64,000 nucleotides of DNA from Massiliimalia massiliensis (GTDB lineage: Bacteria > Bacillota > Clostridia > Oscillospirales > Ruminococcaceae). The notes under the pieces are model-generated. The model ran no database searches. It worked only from the letters and a program-made list of their open reading frames with translations, and had not been told where the DNA came from. Position 1 is the first letter of the stretch. Every line of letters starts with the position of its first letter. Of this stretch, positions 10,191 through 20,090 are shown piece after piece. The stretch lies in the NCBI RefSeq assembly GCF_900155615.1, contig NZ_FUHT01000003.1, forward strand, positions 1 to 64,000, written 5' to 3'. A program made the position numbers and the translations under genes.

Positions 10191-12545
10191 ATGGAATGGA
10201 ATGGCCAGGGACTGACCAGCGGCGAAGTAGCACAGCGAAGAGCCGCCGGACAGGTTAACCTGAATGTGGATGTCAAGACCAAATCAATCAAACGGATCTG
10301 CGCAGAAAATATCCTGTCCCTCTTTAACCTGATTAACTTTGTTCTTGCCGCCGCGCTGCTGGCGGTGGGTTCTTATAAAAATATGCTGTTTATGGGCGTA
10401 ATTTTCTGCAACACCATGATTGGGATCATCCAGGAAATCCGTTCCAAGCGCGCTGTTGACAAGCTGTCCATTGTAGTTTCAGAGAAGGCGGAGGCATATC
10501 GTGACGCGCGGCTTACGGAAATCCCAATCGAGGAGATTGTGCTTGACGATGTGGTCCGGCTGAGGAGAGGAGATCAGATTCCAGCTGACGCTGAGGTATT
10601 GTCCGGCTCCTGTATGGTCAATGAAAGCCTCCTGACCGGCGAATCAGATTTGATCCGGAAGCGTGAAGGAGATCAGCTGCTCTCCGGCAGCTTTATCGTA
10701 TCGGGCGAATGTGTGGCAAGGGTAGTCCATGTCGGCAAGGACAACTATGCGTCTGTCATTAACCGGAACGCCAAATATCTCAAAAAGGTAAATTCGGAAA
10801 TCATGGACACCTTTAACCGGATTATTCGGTTCGTTTCGGTGATTATTTTTCCGCTTGGCGCATTGCTTTTTTATAATCAGTATACCGCGGATGGGGCGAC
10901 GGCTTCGAGTGCAATTGTCAATACGGTCGCGGCGCTGATTGGGATGATTCCGGAGGGGCTGATTCTTTTAACCAGTACGGTGCTGGCGGTTTCAGTAATC
11001 CGGCTGTCCCGGCATAAGGTGCTGGTGCAGAATCTTTACTGTATCGAGACATTGGCGCGGGTGGATGTATTATGCCTGGATAAAACGGGAACCATCACCT
11101 GCGATGAAATGGAATTAAAGCAGATTATTCCTTTGCTTGGCCAGGAAGAGACAAAAACAGATGAAATCCTGGCCTCGATTGCCCATGCCTCCCATGACGA
11201 TAATTCTACCATGAATGCTCTAAAAAGCTTTTTTCAGGACGCGCCGGCCCGGGAAGTCAGCCGGTTCATTGATTTTTCCTCGGAGAAAAAATGGTCGGGT
11301 GCCGTGCTGGAGGATGGAACAGGCTACGTGGTCGGCGCGGGTGAATTTATTTTAAAAGACAGGTATTCCCTGATTGCGGACGTTATACAGGAGAAAGCGG
11401 GCAGCTACCGGGTACTGACCCTTGCAGAGGTGCCCGGAGGATTTACTGAGGACGGCGATTTGATCGGAGAAGCGCAGCCGATGGCGCTGGTAATGATCCA
11501 GGATAAAATCCGGGATAATGCGGAGGAAACAATCCGCTATTTCACCGAGCAGGGAGTCCAGCTCAAGGTGATTTCCGGAGACGGGACGACGACGGTATCC
11601 AATATTGCCAAAATAGCCGGGATTCCGAATGCGGAGCGGGCCGTGGACGCCTCCGCCCTGCAGACTGAGGAGCAGCTCAAAAAAGCGGCGGAAGAATGCA
11701 CTGTATTCGGCAGAGTAACGCCGCAGCAGAAGCAGAAGCTTATCAAGGCAATCAAGGAGAATGGGCATTCCGTCGCAATGACCGGAGATGGGGTGAACGA
11801 CGTGCTGGCCTTGAAAGAAGCGGACTGCTCGGTGGCGATGGCTGCGGGAAGCGACGCTGCCAGAAATGTCGCGCAGCTTGTGCTGATCAATAATGATTTT
11901 TCCGCTATGCCGCGTGTAGTTGCCGAAGGGCGGCGCTCGATCAATAATATCCAGAGAAGCTCCTCTCTGTTTTTGGTTAAAACACTCTTTTCCATCCTGC
12001 TGGGCCTGCTGACGGTTCTGGTGCATCTGCGCTATCCGTTTCAGCCAATCCAAATGTCCTTGGTAGGCGCGTTTACCATTGGGATACCATCCTTTGTTTT
12101 GGCGCTGGAACCAAACAAAGACCGGGTGACCGGAAACTTTTTCTGGAATATTATTTCCAGGGCGATTCCGGGCGCTTTGACAATTGTAATCAATATTGGG
12201 CTTGTATATCTCTGCCAGGGATGGTTTGAGCTCAATTACAGCCAGGTTTCCACGATGGCGGTTGTGCTGACAGCCCTGACGGGTATTCTGCTGCTGATCC
12301 GGATTTCAATCCCGTTCACACCGATTCGGACGGCTTTGCTGGCGGTAGTCCTGGGCGGGATGGCGCTGGGCTTGACCGCCTTCAAATGGTTTTTCGATTT
12401 TGCCCCCTTCTCTATGGAAATGTTCTGGATTCTCCTTGTGTTGGGTATACTATGTTTTCTTTTATTCCAATTTTTCTATTGGTGTCTGGAGCGCTTTGCC
12501 GGAGCCGGCAAGAAGCCGTCCGGAGGGAAGCGGCGCGGTGTATAA
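10191..12545 (+). CDS. P-type cation-transporting ATPase (CtpE/P2-like)
   Basis: 784-residue P-type ATPase. Motifs are TGES in the actuator domain, DKTGTIT with the phosphorylated Asp near 297, and MTGDGVNDVLALKEAD in the P-domain hinge. There is no N-terminal heavy-metal domain and no CPC motif, and the C-terminal part carries extra membrane helices, so it belongs to the P2-like group related to CtpE-type ATPases, for which Ca2+ or Mg2+ transport has been proposed. Substrate not provable here. Monocistronic, with an upstream gap of about 250 bases. Confidence 0.9.
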   Translation: MEWNGQGLTSGEVAQRRAAGQVNLNVDVKTKSIKRICAENILSLFNLINFVLAAALLAVGSYKNMLFMGVIFCNTMIGIIQEIRSKRAVDKLSIVVSEKAEAYRDARLTEIPIEEIVLDDVVRLRRGDQIPADAEVLSGSCMVNESLLTGESDLIRKREGDQLLSGSFIVSGECVARVVHVGKDNYASVINRNAKYLKKVNSEIMDTFNRIIRFVSVIIFPLGALLFYNQYTADGATASSAIVNTVAALIGMIPEGLILLTSTVLAVSVIRLSRHKVLVQNLYCIETLARVDVLCLDKTGTITCDEMELKQIIPLLGQEETKTDEILASIAHASHDDNSTMNALKSFFQDAPAREVSRFIDFSSEKKWSGAVLEDGTGYVVGAGEFILKDRYSLIADVIQEKAGSYRVLTLAEVPGGFTEDGDLIGEAQPMALVMIQDKIRDNAEETIRYFTEQGVQLKVISGDGTTTVSNIAKIAGIPNAERAVDASALQTEEQLKKAAEECTVFGRVTPQQKQKLIKAIKENGHSVAMTGDGVNDVLALKEADCSVAMAAGSDAARNVAQLVLINNDFSAMPRVVAEGRRSINNIQRSSSLFLVKTLFSILLGLLTVLVHLRYPFQPIQMSLVGAFTIGIPSFVLALEPNKDRVTGNFFWNIISRAIPGALTIVINIGLVYLCQGWFELNYSQVSTMAVVLTALTGILLLIRISIPFTPIRTALLAVVLGGMALGLTAFKWFFDFAPFSMEMFWILLVLGILCFLLFQFFYWCLERFAGAGKKPSGGKRRGV

Positions 12546-12571
12546 AATTCGTTTTCAAGGCCGGATATAAA

Positions 12572-12655
12572 TTGACTTTTACTGGGATTTGAAGTACAAT
12601 AACAGTGTATCAAATCGAAAGGGCAAAAGGGGAAAGGGTTTCGATTTTTTGCCAA
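12572..12655 (+). promoter_or_regulatory. Transketolase promoter and leader hairpin
   Basis: TTGACT (12572-12577), 17 bp, TACAAT (12595-12600). The transcript should start near 12607 and immediately form a stem (AAATCGAAA / TTTCGATTT, about 12613-12651, long purine loop) running into TTTTTT. It could be a weak attenuator, a 5' stabiliser, or the terminator of the upstream ATPase gene. Confidence 0.55.
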
Positions 12656-12681
12656 ATTATCAGATTGGGTAGGTGTGTTAT

Positions 12682-13515
12682 ATGGATGTAAAACAACTCA
12701 AAAAAACTGCCAATGACATCAGAAAAGGCGTCATTGAAGCGGTTTACAATGCAAAATCCGGACATCCGGGCGGCTCTTTGTCAGCGACAGATATTTTTAC
12801 ATATCTGTATTTCGCAGAAATGAAGGTTGACCCGAGCAAACCGGAGGATGAAAACAGAGACCGCTTTGTTTTGAGCAAAGGGCACGTAGCCCCGGCTTAT
12901 TACAGTACGCTGGCTCACCGGGGCTATTTTCCGGTAGAAGAGCTGAAAACCCTGCGCAAGCTGGGCTCCAGGCTGCAGGGCCATCCTGATATGAAGCATA
13001 TTCCGGGTGTTGATATGTCCAGCGGGTCTTTGGGACAGGGCATCTCTGCCGCCTGCGGCATGGCGAAAGCCGGAAAGCTGATGAACAAGGACTACCGCGT
13101 TTATACGCTGCTTGGCGACGGCGAAATCCAGGAAGGCCAGGTGTGGGAGGCTGCGATGTTTGCGGCGCACAATAAGCTGGACAATCTGGTTGTTATTGTG
13201 GACAATAACGGGCTCCAGATTGACGGAAACGTTGCCGACGTCATGTCTCCATATCCAATTGATGAAAAATTTGCGGCATTTGGCTTTGAAGTAATCTGCA
13301 TTGACGGTCATTGCTTTGATGAAATTGCGGCAGCCTTTGAAAAAGCAAAAGAAACCAAAGGAAAGCCAACCGCAATCATTGCGAAAACGGTTAAGGGCAA
13401 GGGCGTATCCTTTATGGAAAACCAAGCGAGTTGGCACGGCGCCGCCCCGAACGCAGAGCAGTATGAAACAGCAATGGCTGATTTAGACGCGATTGCAGCA
13501 GGATTGGAGGGCTAG
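12682..13515 (+). CDS. Transketolase, N-terminal subunit
   Basis: 277 residues, the thiamine-diphosphate-binding half of a split transketolase (pentose phosphate pathway). The N-terminus has SGHPGGSLS, and GDGEIQEGQVWEA with downstream NNG is the ThDP/Mg2+ motif. I start at ATG GAT rather than a GTG three codons earlier because MDVKQL is the family-like beginning. Three bases separate it from the C-terminal subunit; both are needed for activity. Split transketolases are common in Clostridia. Confidence 0.93.
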   Translation: MDVKQLKKTANDIRKGVIEAVYNAKSGHPGGSLSATDIFTYLYFAEMKVDPSKPEDENRDRFVLSKGHVAPAYYSTLAHRGYFPVEELKTLRKLGSRLQGHPDMKHIPGVDMSSGSLGQGISAACGMAKAGKLMNKDYRVYTLLGDGEIQEGQVWEAAMFAAHNKLDNLVVIVDNNGLQIDGNVADVMSPYPIDEKFAAFGFEVICIDGHCFDEIAAAFEKAKETKGKPTAIIAKTVKGKGVSFMENQASWHGAAPNAEQYETAMADLDAIAAGLEG

Positions 13516-13518
13516 ACA

Positions 13519-14460
13519 ATGGCAGATGTAAAGAAAATTGCGACAAGAGAAAGCTATGGGAACGCGTTGGTTGAATGCTTCCCTGATTTTCCGAATATGG
13601 TTGTGTTAGACGCCGACCTTGCAGCCGCGACCAAAACCGGAACCTTTAAAAAGGCTTATCCGGAACGCCATGTTGACTGCGGGATCGCAGAATGCGATAT
13701 GATCGGCGTAGCGGCTGGGATGGCTGCTGCGGGGATGATTCCGTTTGCAAGCTCCTTTGCGATGTTTGCCGCAGGGCGTGCCTTTGAGCAGGTGAGAAAC
13801 TCTGTCGGTTATCCGCATCTGAACGTAAAGATCGGTGCGACTCACGCGGGTATTTCTGTTGGGGAGGACGGTGCGACCCATCAGTGCAACGAGGATATTG
13901 CGCTGATGAGAACCATTCCCGGAATGGTTGTGATCAACCCTTCTGACGATGTGGAAGCAAAGGCTGCTGTCCGTGCGGCGCTGGAATATGTCGGCCCGGT
14001 TTACCTGCGTTTTGGCCGTTTGGCCGTCCCGGTAATCAATGATAACCCGGATTACAAATTTGAACTCGGCAAAGGCGTTACCTTAAAAGACGGAAAGGAT
14101 ATCACCATTATCGCTTCCGGCCTGACTGTCAGCGAAAGCCTGAAAGCAGCGGAAGAGCTGGCGGCGGATGGGATTGACGCACGTGTGATTAATATTCATA
14201 CCATCAAACCGATTGATGCGGAGCTGATTGCAAAGGCGGCTGCGGAAACCGGAAAGATTGTCACAGTGGAAGAACATTCTGTGATCGGCGGCTTGGGCGA
14301 CGCGGTAATTGGCGCAATTGCTGAAAACCCGGTTCCGGTTTACAAGATTGGCATGAATGATGAATTCGGCAAATCCGGCCCGGCTGTGGAGCTGATTGAT
14401 AAATACGGCCTGACTGCTCCGCACATTGTGAAAAAAGTGAAAGAAGTCCTGGGTAAATAA
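13519..14460 (+). CDS. Transketolase, C-terminal subunit
   Basis: 313 residues covering the pyrimidine-binding and C-terminal domains of transketolase. The glutamate in the GIAECDM segment (about 56) is in the place of the catalytic ThDP-activating Glu. GATHAGISVGEDGATHQ follows near 111. It is co-transcribed with the N-terminal subunit and followed by a strong terminator. Confidence 0.93.
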   Translation: MADVKKIATRESYGNALVECFPDFPNMVVLDADLAAATKTGTFKKAYPERHVDCGIAECDMIGVAAGMAAAGMIPFASSFAMFAAGRAFEQVRNSVGYPHLNVKIGATHAGISVGEDGATHQCNEDIALMRTIPGMVVINPSDDVEAKAAVRAALEYVGPVYLRFGRLAVPVINDNPDYKFELGKGVTLKDGKDITIIASGLTVSESLKAAEELAADGIDARVINIHTIKPIDAELIAKAAAETGKIVTVEEHSVIGGLGDAVIGAIAENPVPVYKIGMNDEFGKSGPAVELIDKYGLTAPHIVKKVKEVLGK

Positions 14461-14473
14461 GAATCAACAAAAA

Positions 14474-14506
14474 CGCCTCTTTTCAGCAGAAAAGAGGCAT
14501 TTTTTT
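14474..14506 (+). terminator. Terminator after transketolase
   Basis: Stem GCCTCTTTTC / GAAAAGAGGC, four-base loop, then seven T. Confidence 0.92.
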
Positions 14507-14673
14507 ATCCTGAACAGAGCATACTGTGGAGAGAGAATCAAACGATGTTTTCCCGGAAAGGGCTTGAAAGATCAGGCGCTGTCATGTATAGTAGAGGTAG
14601 TGAATAATAAACTGGAAAGAAACGGAAGAGGATAGGAGGACTTTCTATTCTCTCGAAAGGTATGGTCATAACG

Positions 14674-16584
14674 ATGAAATACGGTTTTATCAAGGTCGCG
14701 GCCGCAACGCCGAATATCCGGGTGGCAGACTGTGAGTATAATACCGCGCAGATTATTGAGACGATTGGCAAAGCGAGAGATGCCCAGGCAAAGCTGCTGG
14801 TTCTGCCGGAGCTTTGCCTGACAGGGTATACCTGCGGCGACCTGTTTTTGCAGGATCTGCTGTTAAAGAGCGTGCGGGATTCCTTAGAGGAAATCCGAAA
14901 GGCGACTGCCGGGCATGACATGCTTGTAGCGGTGGGCGCTCCGCTCGTACATCACCAGAAGCTATATAACTGTGCAGTGATCCTGTGCAACGGAAAAATT
15001 TTGGGAATCGTCCCCAAAAGAAATATTCCCAATTACAGTGAATTCTATGAGCTGCGTCATTTTGCCCCTGCGCCAGAGGAAAACGGCGTGATAGTGATAG
15101 GCGGGAAAGAATATCCGTTTGGAACAAAGCTGTTATTCTCCTATGCAAGGTTTTCCCAGTTTACAGTCGGCTTTGAAATCTGTGAGGATTTGTGGGTGGC
15201 AAATCCGCCGTCAGTTGGGCATGCAATGGCCGGCGCGACTATCATCGGAAACCTATCTGCAAGCGACGAGACAATTGGCAAGAGCGCATACCGGCGCGAT
15301 TTGGTGGCCGGACAGTCTGCCCGGCTTCTCTGCGGCTATCTTTATGCGGATGCCGGAGAAGGGGAATCTACGACAGACCTCGTTTTCGCCGGGCATGACC
15401 TGATTGCAGAAAACGGAGTACTGCTGGAGGAAAGCACCCTGTTTGAAAATGACATCATCCTGTCAGAAATCGACGTGATGCGCCTGGCGGAGGAACGCCG
15501 TAGGATGAACACCTTTTCTCACGTCGACGAGGGGTATGAGACAGTATATTTTGATTTTCCTTGCCGGGATACGGCGCTGACCCGCTTTGTATCCCCGCAG
15601 CCCTTTATCCCGTATGAATCAGGAGAACGCCGAAGCCGCTGCAAGGAAATACTTTCCCTGCAGGTTGCCGGGCTGAAAAAGCGCCTGGCGCATACCGGCG
15701 CGAAAACTGCGGTGGTAGGCCTGTCCGGCGGCTTGGATTCCACCCTGGCTCTGCTGGTAACTGTCCAGGCGATGGATTTGCTTCGCCGGCCCAGGACAGA
15801 TATCCTGGCAGTGACAATGCCGTGCTTTGGCACCACTGACCGCACCCGTTCCAACGCGCAGATTTTGGCGGAGGCACTGGGCGTGGACTTCCGGGAAATA
15901 CCGATCACTGATTCGGTAATCCAGCATTTTCAGGACATCGGCCAGGAGCTAACCGCCCATGATGTAACCTATGAAAATTCCCAGGCGCGGGAGCGCACCC
16001 AGGTTTTAATGGATGTTGCCAATAAGGAGGCCGGCCTTGTAATTGGAACGGGAGATTTGTCTGAGCTTGCGCTGGGATGGGCGACCTATAACGGAGACCA
16101 TATGTCCATGTATGGGGTAAATGCGTCGATCCCGAAAACATTGGTGCGGTATCTGGTTTCTTATTACGCGGATTTTTCGGGAAACCAGACTATTCATGAC
16201 GTGCTTTATGATATTCTGGACACGCCGGTTAGCCCGGAGCTGCTGCCGGCCGTAGACGGGGAAATTGCCCAGAAAACCGAGGATATTGTCGGCCCGTATG
16301 AGCTGCATGACTTTTTCCTCTATTATATCCTGCGGTATGGCTTTTCTCCGCGCAAGGTAAACCATCTGGCAAAGATTGCTTTTGAGGATAACTATTCCCG
16401 GGACGAAATCCTGAAATGGCTGAAAACCTTTTACCGCCGTTTCTTTGCCCAGCAATTTAAACGTTCCTGTCTGCCCGATGGAGTGAAGGTAGGGTCGGTT
16501 ACCCTATCTCCGCGCGGTGACTGGCGGATGCCGAGCGACGCGGTGGCGCATCTGTGGCTGAATGAAATCGATTCGATGGAATAA
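14674..16584 (+). CDS. nadE: Glutamine-dependent NAD+ synthetase
   Basis: 636-residue two-domain enzyme for the last step of NAD synthesis. The N-terminal nitrilase-fold amidase (about 1-270) has LPELCLTGYTC and the catalytic Cys in the EICEDLW motif near 170, and releases ammonia from glutamine. The C-terminal synthetase (about 320-636) has the SGGLDST ATP loop near 352. MKYGFIKVAAATP is the usual start in clostridial NadE; an in-frame ATG 12 bases upstream touches the GAAAGG ribosome site and is less likely. Monocistronic with a terminator. Confidence 0.95.
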   Translation: MKYGFIKVAAATPNIRVADCEYNTAQIIETIGKARDAQAKLLVLPELCLTGYTCGDLFLQDLLLKSVRDSLEEIRKATAGHDMLVAVGAPLVHHQKLYNCAVILCNGKILGIVPKRNIPNYSEFYELRHFAPAPEENGVIVIGGKEYPFGTKLLFSYARFSQFTVGFEICEDLWVANPPSVGHAMAGATIIGNLSASDETIGKSAYRRDLVAGQSARLLCGYLYADAGEGESTTDLVFAGHDLIAENGVLLEESTLFENDIILSEIDVMRLAEERRRMNTFSHVDEGYETVYFDFPCRDTALTRFVSPQPFIPYESGERRSRCKEILSLQVAGLKKRLAHTGAKTAVVGLSGGLDSTLALLVTVQAMDLLRRPRTDILAVTMPCFGTTDRTRSNAQILAEALGVDFREIPITDSVIQHFQDIGQELTAHDVTYENSQARERTQVLMDVANKEAGLVIGTGDLSELALGWATYNGDHMSMYGVNASIPKTLVRYLVSYYADFSGNQTIHDVLYDILDTPVSPELLPAVDGEIAQKTEDIVGPYELHDFFLYYILRYGFSPRKVNHLAKIAFEDNYSRDEILKWLKTFYRRFFAQQFKRSCLPDGVKVGSVTLSPRGDWRMPSDAVAHLWLNEIDSME

Positions 16585-16625
16585 AAAAGCAGGGGATACG
16601 GTTCATCACTGTATCCCCTGCTTTT
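16585..16625. terminator. Bidirectional terminator after nadE
   Basis: Stem AAAAGCAGGGGATAC / GTATCCCCTGCTTTT between convergent genes; it touches the stop codon of the next minus-strand gene. Confidence 0.9.
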
Positions 16626-16950
16626 AATTTGTAAAGACATATGGAAGCATGCAATATAAAAATACTAAGAGGAAAATTCCGGATAGAACTGTCAGGGCAA
16701 CAACGCAGTTTTTGATGGTTTTAATATGTTTGGCTTGTTCCAGCAGCATTCGTTTTTCTAGTATTTCCTCTGATAAATCTGAAATACTTTTATAAAATAA
16801 TTCGGGATCACTGGGACTCTGCCGGTAACCTGGTGGAAGAGGCTTGTCCTGAGCCAGAAGTTTTTTCAATTTTGCCGTTTCCTCACCATTGCACAATTCT
16901 TCGCCAATATTTAAAAATTGTTTTAAATCGTTCTGATAGCTAGGATTCAT
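16624..16950 (-). CDS. Small protein with C-terminal membrane anchor
   Basis: 108 residues, family not recognised. The charged N-terminal part (about 1-78) has helix-forming stretches, including LSEEILEKRMLLEQAKHI, which could be a short coiled coil. A single hydrophobic segment (about 84-104) near the C-terminus suggests a tail-anchored membrane protein. It lies 17 bases downstream of the DUF4867 gene and is probably co-transcribed with it. Function unknown. Confidence 0.6.
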   Translation of the reverse strand: MNPSYQNDLKQFLNIGEELCNGEETAKLKKLLAQDKPLPPGYRQSPSDPELFYKSISDLSEEILEKRMLLEQAKHIKTIKNCVVALTVLSGIFLLVFLYCMLPYVFTN

Positions 16951-16967
16951 TTTATATATCCTCTCGA

Positions 16968-17588
16968 TTATTCTACGCTGATATTCTCTCCGATCAAACC
17001 GATGAATTCATTTCCTGTGAAGCCGCCGTCCTTATGACCGATCAGCCATTTGTTTTTCGCAGTCATCAGCTTGTCCTCCCCGTCGCCGCCATGCGGTTTG
17101 GAAAGGCCGGTATTGGTACCCTTTGGCAGAACTACCACACAACGGAACTCCTTGCCGCCGACACTGCATGGCGCGTAGTGCAGGGCCGTTGCATAAAGCT
17201 CCACTCCGACGCCTGCAGGAAGAAGGAACGCCTCAACCTTGGCGGTATCGTAGGTGAAATCATCCTGGATATCCTGCTGCATTCCCAGCAGCAAAATCAA
17301 ATCGGTAGCCGCAATGTCCAGCTCGGAGGAACGGTGGTATTCCAGTGCGTTGAGCAGATGGTTATGCCCGTTGCAGTAGCCAAGCTGGATAGGAAGCTCT
17401 CCAAATGCCTTGACTGTCAAGTCATCATAGACCCCGCAGGCCTCCAGCTCCGGGACAGACGGCACATAGGCGACCCCGTCGGACATCGGTGTTTTCATCA
17501 TAGCGCTGCAGAGCTCTGAAAAGTCATACCCTTCCAGAACCCGTCCATATTTTGCAAATTCTTTGTCTGTTACCTGATAAATTTTCAT
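16968..17588 (-). CDS. DUF4867 family protein
   Basis: 206 residues starting MKIYQVTDKEF; GAAGGAA upstream supports this start over one 23 codons earlier. The sequence resembles the uncharacterised DUF4867 family. It has ELPIQLGYCNGHNHLLNALEYHRSSE near 65-90 and a Cys/Pro-rich ALHYAPCSVGGKEF segment, like cupin-type ureidoglycolate-lyase folds. An enzymatic role on a small sugar or nucleotide derivative is possible but unproven. It follows the HD-domain gene on the same strand. Confidence 0.75.
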   Translation of the reverse strand: MKIYQVTDKEFAKYGRVLEGYDFSELCSAMMKTPMSDGVAYVPSVPELEACGVYDDLTVKAFGELPIQLGYCNGHNHLLNALEYHRSSELDIAATDLILLLGMQQDIQDDFTYDTAKVEAFLLPAGVGVELYATALHYAPCSVGGKEFRCVVVLPKGTNTGLSKPHGGDGEDKLMTAKNKWLIGHKDGGFTGNEFIGLIGENISVE

Positions 17589-17625
17589 GGCTATTCCTTC
17601 TTTCCCTATCAATAAAATATTATTT

Positions 17626-18183
17626 TCAGCAGCCCTCAATAGTCCGCATAGCTTCAATGGTACGGATAATTAATTCATCCAACGGCCATCCGAGCAGCTC
17701 TGCCCCACGGGAGATAACCTCTCTGGAACAGCCGGCGGCAAAGTTTGCGGATTTAAACTTCTTTTTTACCGATTTAAGCTCCAAATCCTGCACGCTTTTT
17801 GACGGGCGCATAATGGCTACAGCGCCGATCAGCCCGGTCAGCTCGTCGGTTGCATAAAGGATTTTCTCCATTGTGGAAGCCGGCTCGATGTCAACGGTAA
17901 GCTGCCATCCATGGCTGGCTGTAGCATGGATAACCGATTCGTCAATGCCGCGTTCCCGCATAATTTCCTGGCTCTTGATGCAGTGCTGTTCGGGATATTG
18001 CTCGAAGTCCAGATCGTGCAGCAGTCCGACCACCTTCCAGAATTCGACCCGTTCGCTGTCGTATTCCCCGGCAAAGTACCCCAATACCTCTGAAACAATT
18101 TTGGCGTGGCGGAGGTGAAACTCCTCTTGATTATATTCCTCCAGCAAAGCCTGTGCCTCTGATAGGCTGGGAATCGTTCCCAT
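17626..18183 (-). CDS. HD domain protein
   Basis: 185 residues starting MGTIPSL; AAAGGAGGTAATC directly upstream fixes this start. The HD metal-phosphohydrolase pattern is H26 ... H56-D57 ... ATASHGW. The family contains small predicted phosphohydrolases of unknown substrate. It heads a three-gene minus-strand group with the DUF4867 and membrane-anchored genes and is divergent from the ilvD/edd operon. Confidence 0.82.
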   Translation of the reverse strand: MGTIPSLSEAQALLEEYNQEEFHLRHAKIVSEVLGYFAGEYDSERVEFWKVVGLLHDLDFEQYPEQHCIKSQEIMRERGIDESVIHATASHGWQLTVDIEPASTMEKILYATDELTGLIGAVAIMRPSKSVQDLELKSVKKKFKSANFAAGCSREVISRGAELLGWPLDELIIRTIEAMRTIEGC

Positions 18184-18262
18184 CCGATTACCTCCTTTCA
18201 ATTCTGTTTTTCATTATATCACAAAAAAGAGGAAAAGGAATTACACGAGCTGGAGAAAAAAC

Positions 18263-18291
18263 TTTTCAATATTCAGTGAAAATGCTATAAT
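18263..18291 (+). promoter_or_regulatory. Candidate promoter of sugar-acid operon
   Basis: TATAAT (18286-18291) with a weak TTTTCA -35 (18263-18268) at 17 bp. A poor -35 suggests an activator may be needed. I see no clear operator. Confidence 0.45.
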
Positions 18292-18338
18292 GAAAATACT
18301 ATGGCTGGAAGTTTTATCGGAAATGGGGAGTGGAAACT

Positions 18339-20054
18339 ATGGTGAGTCAGGAAATTAGACGGATTGCACCGGAAATGGACCCTTTGCGAATGGGGATGGG
18401 CTGGAAGGTTGAGGATTTGGAAAAGCCCCAGATTATCGTGGAGAGCACGTTCGGCGACAGCCATCCGGGAAGCGCGCATCTCCTTGCGTTTGCCAATTGC
18501 GCGGCGGAAGGGGTAGCAGAAGCCGGCGGAAAAGCCGCGCGCTATTTTGCAACTGACATCTGCGACGGTATGGCGCAGGGACACGACGGGATCAATTATT
18601 CCCTGGCGTCCCGGGATACCATAGCGAACCTAATTGAAATTCATGCAAATGCAACGCCGTTTGACGCAGGAGTCTTTATTTCAAGCTGTGACAAGGCGGT
18701 TCCCGCGCATTTAATGGCGATTGGGCGGATCAATATCCCGTCGATTGTCATTACAGGCGGCGTGATGGAAGCGGGCCCGGATTTGCTGACCCTGGAACAA
18801 ATCGGCGCCTACAGCGCGATGTGCCAGCGCGGGGAAATTACAGAGGAACAGCTTACCTGGTATAAACACCATGCATGTCCGTCCTGCGGAGCCTGTTCCT
18901 TTATGGGGACGGCTTCTACCATGCAGATCATGGCGGAGGCGCTGGGATTGATGCTTCCGGGAAGCGCTTTAATGCCGGCAACCTGCGAGGATTTAAAAAC
19001 CTTTGCCGCAGAAGCAGGGAAGCAGGCGGTAAAACTGGCAAAACTGGGATTAAAGCCGCGCGATATGGTGACGATGGACTCCTTTGAAAATGCGATCATG
19101 GTGCATGCGGCGATTTCGGGGTCGACAAATTCTCTTCTTCATCTCCCGGCGGCGGCTCATGAGTTTGGGCTGCAGATTGACGAGGAAACCTTTGACCGGA
19201 TTCATGCAGACGCGCATTACCTGCTTGATATCCGTCCGGCGGGAAAATGGCCGGCACAGTACTTCTATTATGCAGGCGGTGTTCCTGCGATTATGGAAGA
19301 GATCAAGGGCCGGCTGCATCTGGACGCGATGACTGTGACTGGAAAAACCCTGGGCGAAAACCTGGAGGATTTGAAGAAAAACGGCTTCTATGAACGTTGT
19401 GAGGAATATCTGAAAAAAACCGGTTTGACCCGGCGTGACGTGATTCGTCCGTATGACAAGCCTATCGGCACAAACGGGACAATTGCCATTCTGAAAGGCA
19501 ACCTTGCACCGGAGGGTGCGGTAGTAAAGCATTCCGCTGTTCCAAAAGAGATGCACAGGGCTGTTTTACGGGCTAAGCCATACGACTGTGAGGAGGAAGC
19601 AATCGACGCGGTATTAAAACATGTGATCCGTCCCGGCGACGCAGTTATGATCCGCTATGAGGGGCCGAAAGGAAGCGGGATGCCGGAGATGTTCTATACT
19701 ACTGAGGCCATTTCCTCGGATGCGGAGCTTGGTTCGGCTATCGCCCTGATCACAGACGGCCGGTTTTCCGGAGCCTCCAAAGGGCCGGCAATCGGGCATG
19801 TTTCTCCCGAAGCGGCCGAGGGCGGCCCAATCGCGCTGGTGGAAGAGGATGACTTGATTGAAATTGACATTCTAAATCGGGTTTTGCGGATTGTCGGCGT
19901 TCGGGGCGAAAGAAAATCCGAACAGGAAATCGAGGCCATACTGGCGAACCGCAAACAGCATTGGACGCCTAAGCCGGAAAAATACCGGTCCGGGGTGCTT
20001 AAAATATTTTCTCAGCATGCCGTTTCCCCTATGAAGGGCGGATATATGAGATAG
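18339..20054 (+). CDS. IlvD/Edd family sugar-acid dehydratase
   Basis: 571-residue Fe-S dehydratase of the dihydroxy-acid / 6-phosphogluconate dehydratase family. Motifs include DICDGMAQGHDGINYSL (about 71), SSCDKAVPAHLM (about 107) and ACPSCGACSFMGTAST (about 177), which supplies cluster cysteines. Context (KDPG aldolase and KDG kinase follow) argues for a sugar-acid dehydratase making 2-keto-3-deoxy sugar acids, not branched-chain amino acid synthesis. The presence of a kinase favours an unphosphorylated aldonate such as gluconate as substrate. ATG at 18339 is preferred (GGGGAG eight bases before) over an in-frame GTG at 18330. Confidence 0.88.
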   Translation: MVSQEIRRIAPEMDPLRMGMGWKVEDLEKPQIIVESTFGDSHPGSAHLLAFANCAAEGVAEAGGKAARYFATDICDGMAQGHDGINYSLASRDTIANLIEIHANATPFDAGVFISSCDKAVPAHLMAIGRINIPSIVITGGVMEAGPDLLTLEQIGAYSAMCQRGEITEEQLTWYKHHACPSCGACSFMGTASTMQIMAEALGLMLPGSALMPATCEDLKTFAAEAGKQAVKLAKLGLKPRDMVTMDSFENAIMVHAAISGSTNSLLHLPAAAHEFGLQIDEETFDRIHADAHYLLDIRPAGKWPAQYFYYAGGVPAIMEEIKGRLHLDAMTVTGKTLGENLEDLKKNGFYERCEEYLKKTGLTRRDVIRPYDKPIGTNGTIAILKGNLAPEGAVVKHSAVPKEMHRAVLRAKPYDCEEEAIDAVLKHVIRPGDAVMIRYEGPKGSGMPEMFYTTEAISSDAELGSAIALITDGRFSGASKGPAIGHVSPEAAEGGPIALVEEDDLIEIDILNRVLRIVGVRGERKSEQEIEAILANRKQHWTPKPEKYRSGVLKIFSQHAVSPMKGGYMR

Positions 20055-20090
20055 CAGAAAAGCCATTTCAGCGAAAAGGAGATTTTGAGA

